Assembly: GCA_018712915.1 (NCBI GenBank)
Contig: DVGC01000001.1
Span: 62,001-126,000 of the forward strand
From: Candidatus Copromonas faecavium (nom. illeg.)
GTDB taxonomy: Bacteria; Bacillota; Clostridia; Lachnospirales; Lachnospiraceae
Direction of reading: 5' to 3'
Length of the DNA: 64,000 nucleotides
A model generated the notes under the pieces. The model had not been told where the DNA came from. It searched no databases and saw nothing but the letters and a program-made list of their open reading frames with translations. The translations under genes and the position numbers were made by a program. Positions 63,115 through 64,000 of the stretch are shown piece after piece; the stretch's first letter is position 1; every line of letters starts with the position of its first letter.

Positions 63115-63290
63115 ATTCCGGCAGTATATCATGTAAATTCCGGCAATGCATCGTGCGGATTTTAGCAATTTATTGTGCAAATTCTCACAATGCATCACGC
63201 GGATCCTGGCAATATATTGTGTGGACTCCAGCAATGTATCATGCAGATTCCGGCAGTACATCTTACGGAGTTCGGCAATTCATCTTACAG
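63115..63290 (+). repeat. Eight tandem degenerate 22-bp repeats
   Basis: Eight head-to-tail units of exactly 22 bp begin at 63115, 63137, 63159, 63181, 63203, 63225, 63247 and 63269. Their shared core is ATTCCGGCAATGCATC followed by an RTGCGG-like end; GCA(A/G)T and AT(C/T) are the best kept positions. Some units form GCAAT-N2-ATTG dyads. The period of 22 is two helical turns and not a multiple of 3, and the frame through it has no ribosome site, so it is not coding. It ends 24 nt before the response regulator start. Confidence 0.85.
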
Positions 63291-63314
63291 ATTCAAAAGA
63301 AAGGAGCTGCGCTT

Positions 63315-64000
63315 ATGGCCAACGAAACAATATTGATTGCAGACGATGATCCTGTAATCCGGACGCTTCTGACAAAAGTTGTGGAGCGGAACGGGTTTCG
63401 CGCCGTCACCGCGCCGGATGGAAAGGAAGCCGTGCGTCTGGCCAGAAGCCGGCACTTTGATCTGATTCTTCTGGATATCATGATGAACGGCAATGACGAT
63501 GGATTTGACGTTATCAGAAATCTGCGGGCCACCGGAAATCATATTCCGATTATCGTTTTAAGCGGACGGACAGATGATTTTGACACGCTTTACGGTCTTG
63601 ATATCGGCGCCGATGACTATATTCCCAAGCCCTTCAATCCCGTTATCCTGGGTGCAAAAATAAAGGCTCTCATCCGCCGCAGCCAGAAAACATCCGAAGC
63701 GGTCCGTGATACCATTACAGCCGGACCCTTCTGCTACCGGGACGCCACTCTGGAATTTTTCAAAAACGGCAATCTGATTCCTCTTTCCGCCAAAGAAACG
63801 GTTATGATGAAGCTGTTTATCAGCAATCTTGGCCGGGTTTTTACAAAGGAACAGCTCTATGAGCTGGTCTGGGGAGAAACCGTTGTGGATGAAAATGTGA
63901 TTATGGTTTATATCAGCCATCTGAGAAGCAAGTTAGAGGATCACCCCAGGACCCCAAAATATCTGAAAACCATCCGGGGACTGGGATACAAATTTTCCGT
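63315..64000 (+). CDS. OmpR-family response regulator (3' end cut by window)
   Basis: The first 228 codons show a receiver domain (ETILIADDDPVIRTLLTKVV, phosphoacceptor Asp54 in LILLDIMM, Lys in YIPKPFNP) and a winged-helix DNA-binding domain (LSAKETVMMKLFISNLGRVF, ELVWGETVVDENVIMVYISH, then LRSKLED and IRGLGYKFSV). The gene is nearly complete at the window end. AAAGGAG precedes ATG 63315. A partner kinase is expected to follow. It probably binds direct repeats, and the 22-bp array just upstream is a natural candidate target. Confidence 0.95.
   Translation, partial: MANETILIADDDPVIRTLLTKVVERNGFRAVTAPDGKEAVRLARSRHFDLILLDIMMNGNDDGFDVIRNLRATGNHIPIIVLSGRTDDFDTLYGLDIGADDYIPKPFNPVILGAKIKALIRRSQKTSEAVRDTITAGPFCYRDATLEFFKNGNLIPLSAKETVMMKLFISNLGRVFTKEQLYELVWGETVVDENVIMVYISHLRSKLEDHPRTPKYLKTIRGLGYKFS

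Noticed and set aside
63115..63290. CRISPR array
   Set aside because: Units are directly adjacent with no spacers and no cas genes are present.
63146..63349. An open frame across the 22-bp repeats
   Set aside because: The repeat length is not a multiple of 3, there is no ribosome site, the frame is Cys/Arg-rich and overlaps the response regulator start; it is chance openness in repeats.

Overview
The window looks like a chromosome segment of an anaerobic, spore-forming Firmicute, most likely a Lachnospiraceae (Clostridium cluster XIVa) member. The evidence is the classical ylxM-ffh-rpsP-khpA-rimM-trmD-rplS-lepB-rbgA-rnhB block, an alpha/beta-type small acid-soluble spore protein, a YlbJ-type sporulation membrane protein, a complete selenium-dependent glycine reductase operon, and clostridial LysR/aldo-keto reductase loci. 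The genus cannot be fixed from the sequence alone.

Layout. 1-1763: 3' part of a radical SAM gene running off the left edge. 1.9-3.0 kb: a dead tyrosine integrase. 3.0-7.5 kb: a LysR gene divergent from a run of redox and transferase genes, several of which carry internal deletions or frameshifts. 7.7-9.9 kb: small envelope-type proteins, including two tiny membrane ORFs (38 and 34 codons) and a decayed paralogue. 10.1-13.8 kb: a second, intact LysR/aldo-keto reductase locus with a carboxymuconolactone decarboxylase-like and a cyclophilin-like protein, next to a MATE remnant. 13.9-26.6 kb: housekeeping genes (deformylase, peptidase T, RecU, pseudouridine synthases, YgiQ, HAD phosphatase, M23 peptidase, YlbJ, CoaD, RsmD, SASP). 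27.1-35.3 kb: the conserved translation/secretion block. 36-38.8 kb: SOS-regulated dinB and a MarR/cyclase pair with a clear operator. 38.9-40.1 kb: a DUF3089 lipoprotein.

The centre of biological interest is 40.4-57.3 kb. In transcription order on the minus strand it reads grdX, grdE, grdB (Sec), trxB, trxA, grdA (Sec), grdC, grdD, tRNA-Sec (selC), selA, selB, a selenium-type LysR, yedE, a TusA-like protein, a DUF3343 protein and a cysteine desulfurase. This is nearly a full system for taking up selenium, making and inserting selenocysteine, and using it to reduce glycine to acetyl phosphate with electrons from the thioredoxin pair. selD is the main part not seen. Upstream, in the opposite direction, is a sigma-54-activator-like regulator that lacks both the GAFTGA loop and the Walker B glutamate.

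The right end has a P-loop kinase-like protein, a DUF4349 lipoprotein, a hybrid sensor kinase, a CitMHS-type transporter and the start of an OmpR-type response regulator, preceded by eight tandem degenerate 22-bp repeats. That array and the altered grd regulator are the least expected signals. The rest is mostly recognisable biology, with interesting decay in the 2-14 kb accessory region.
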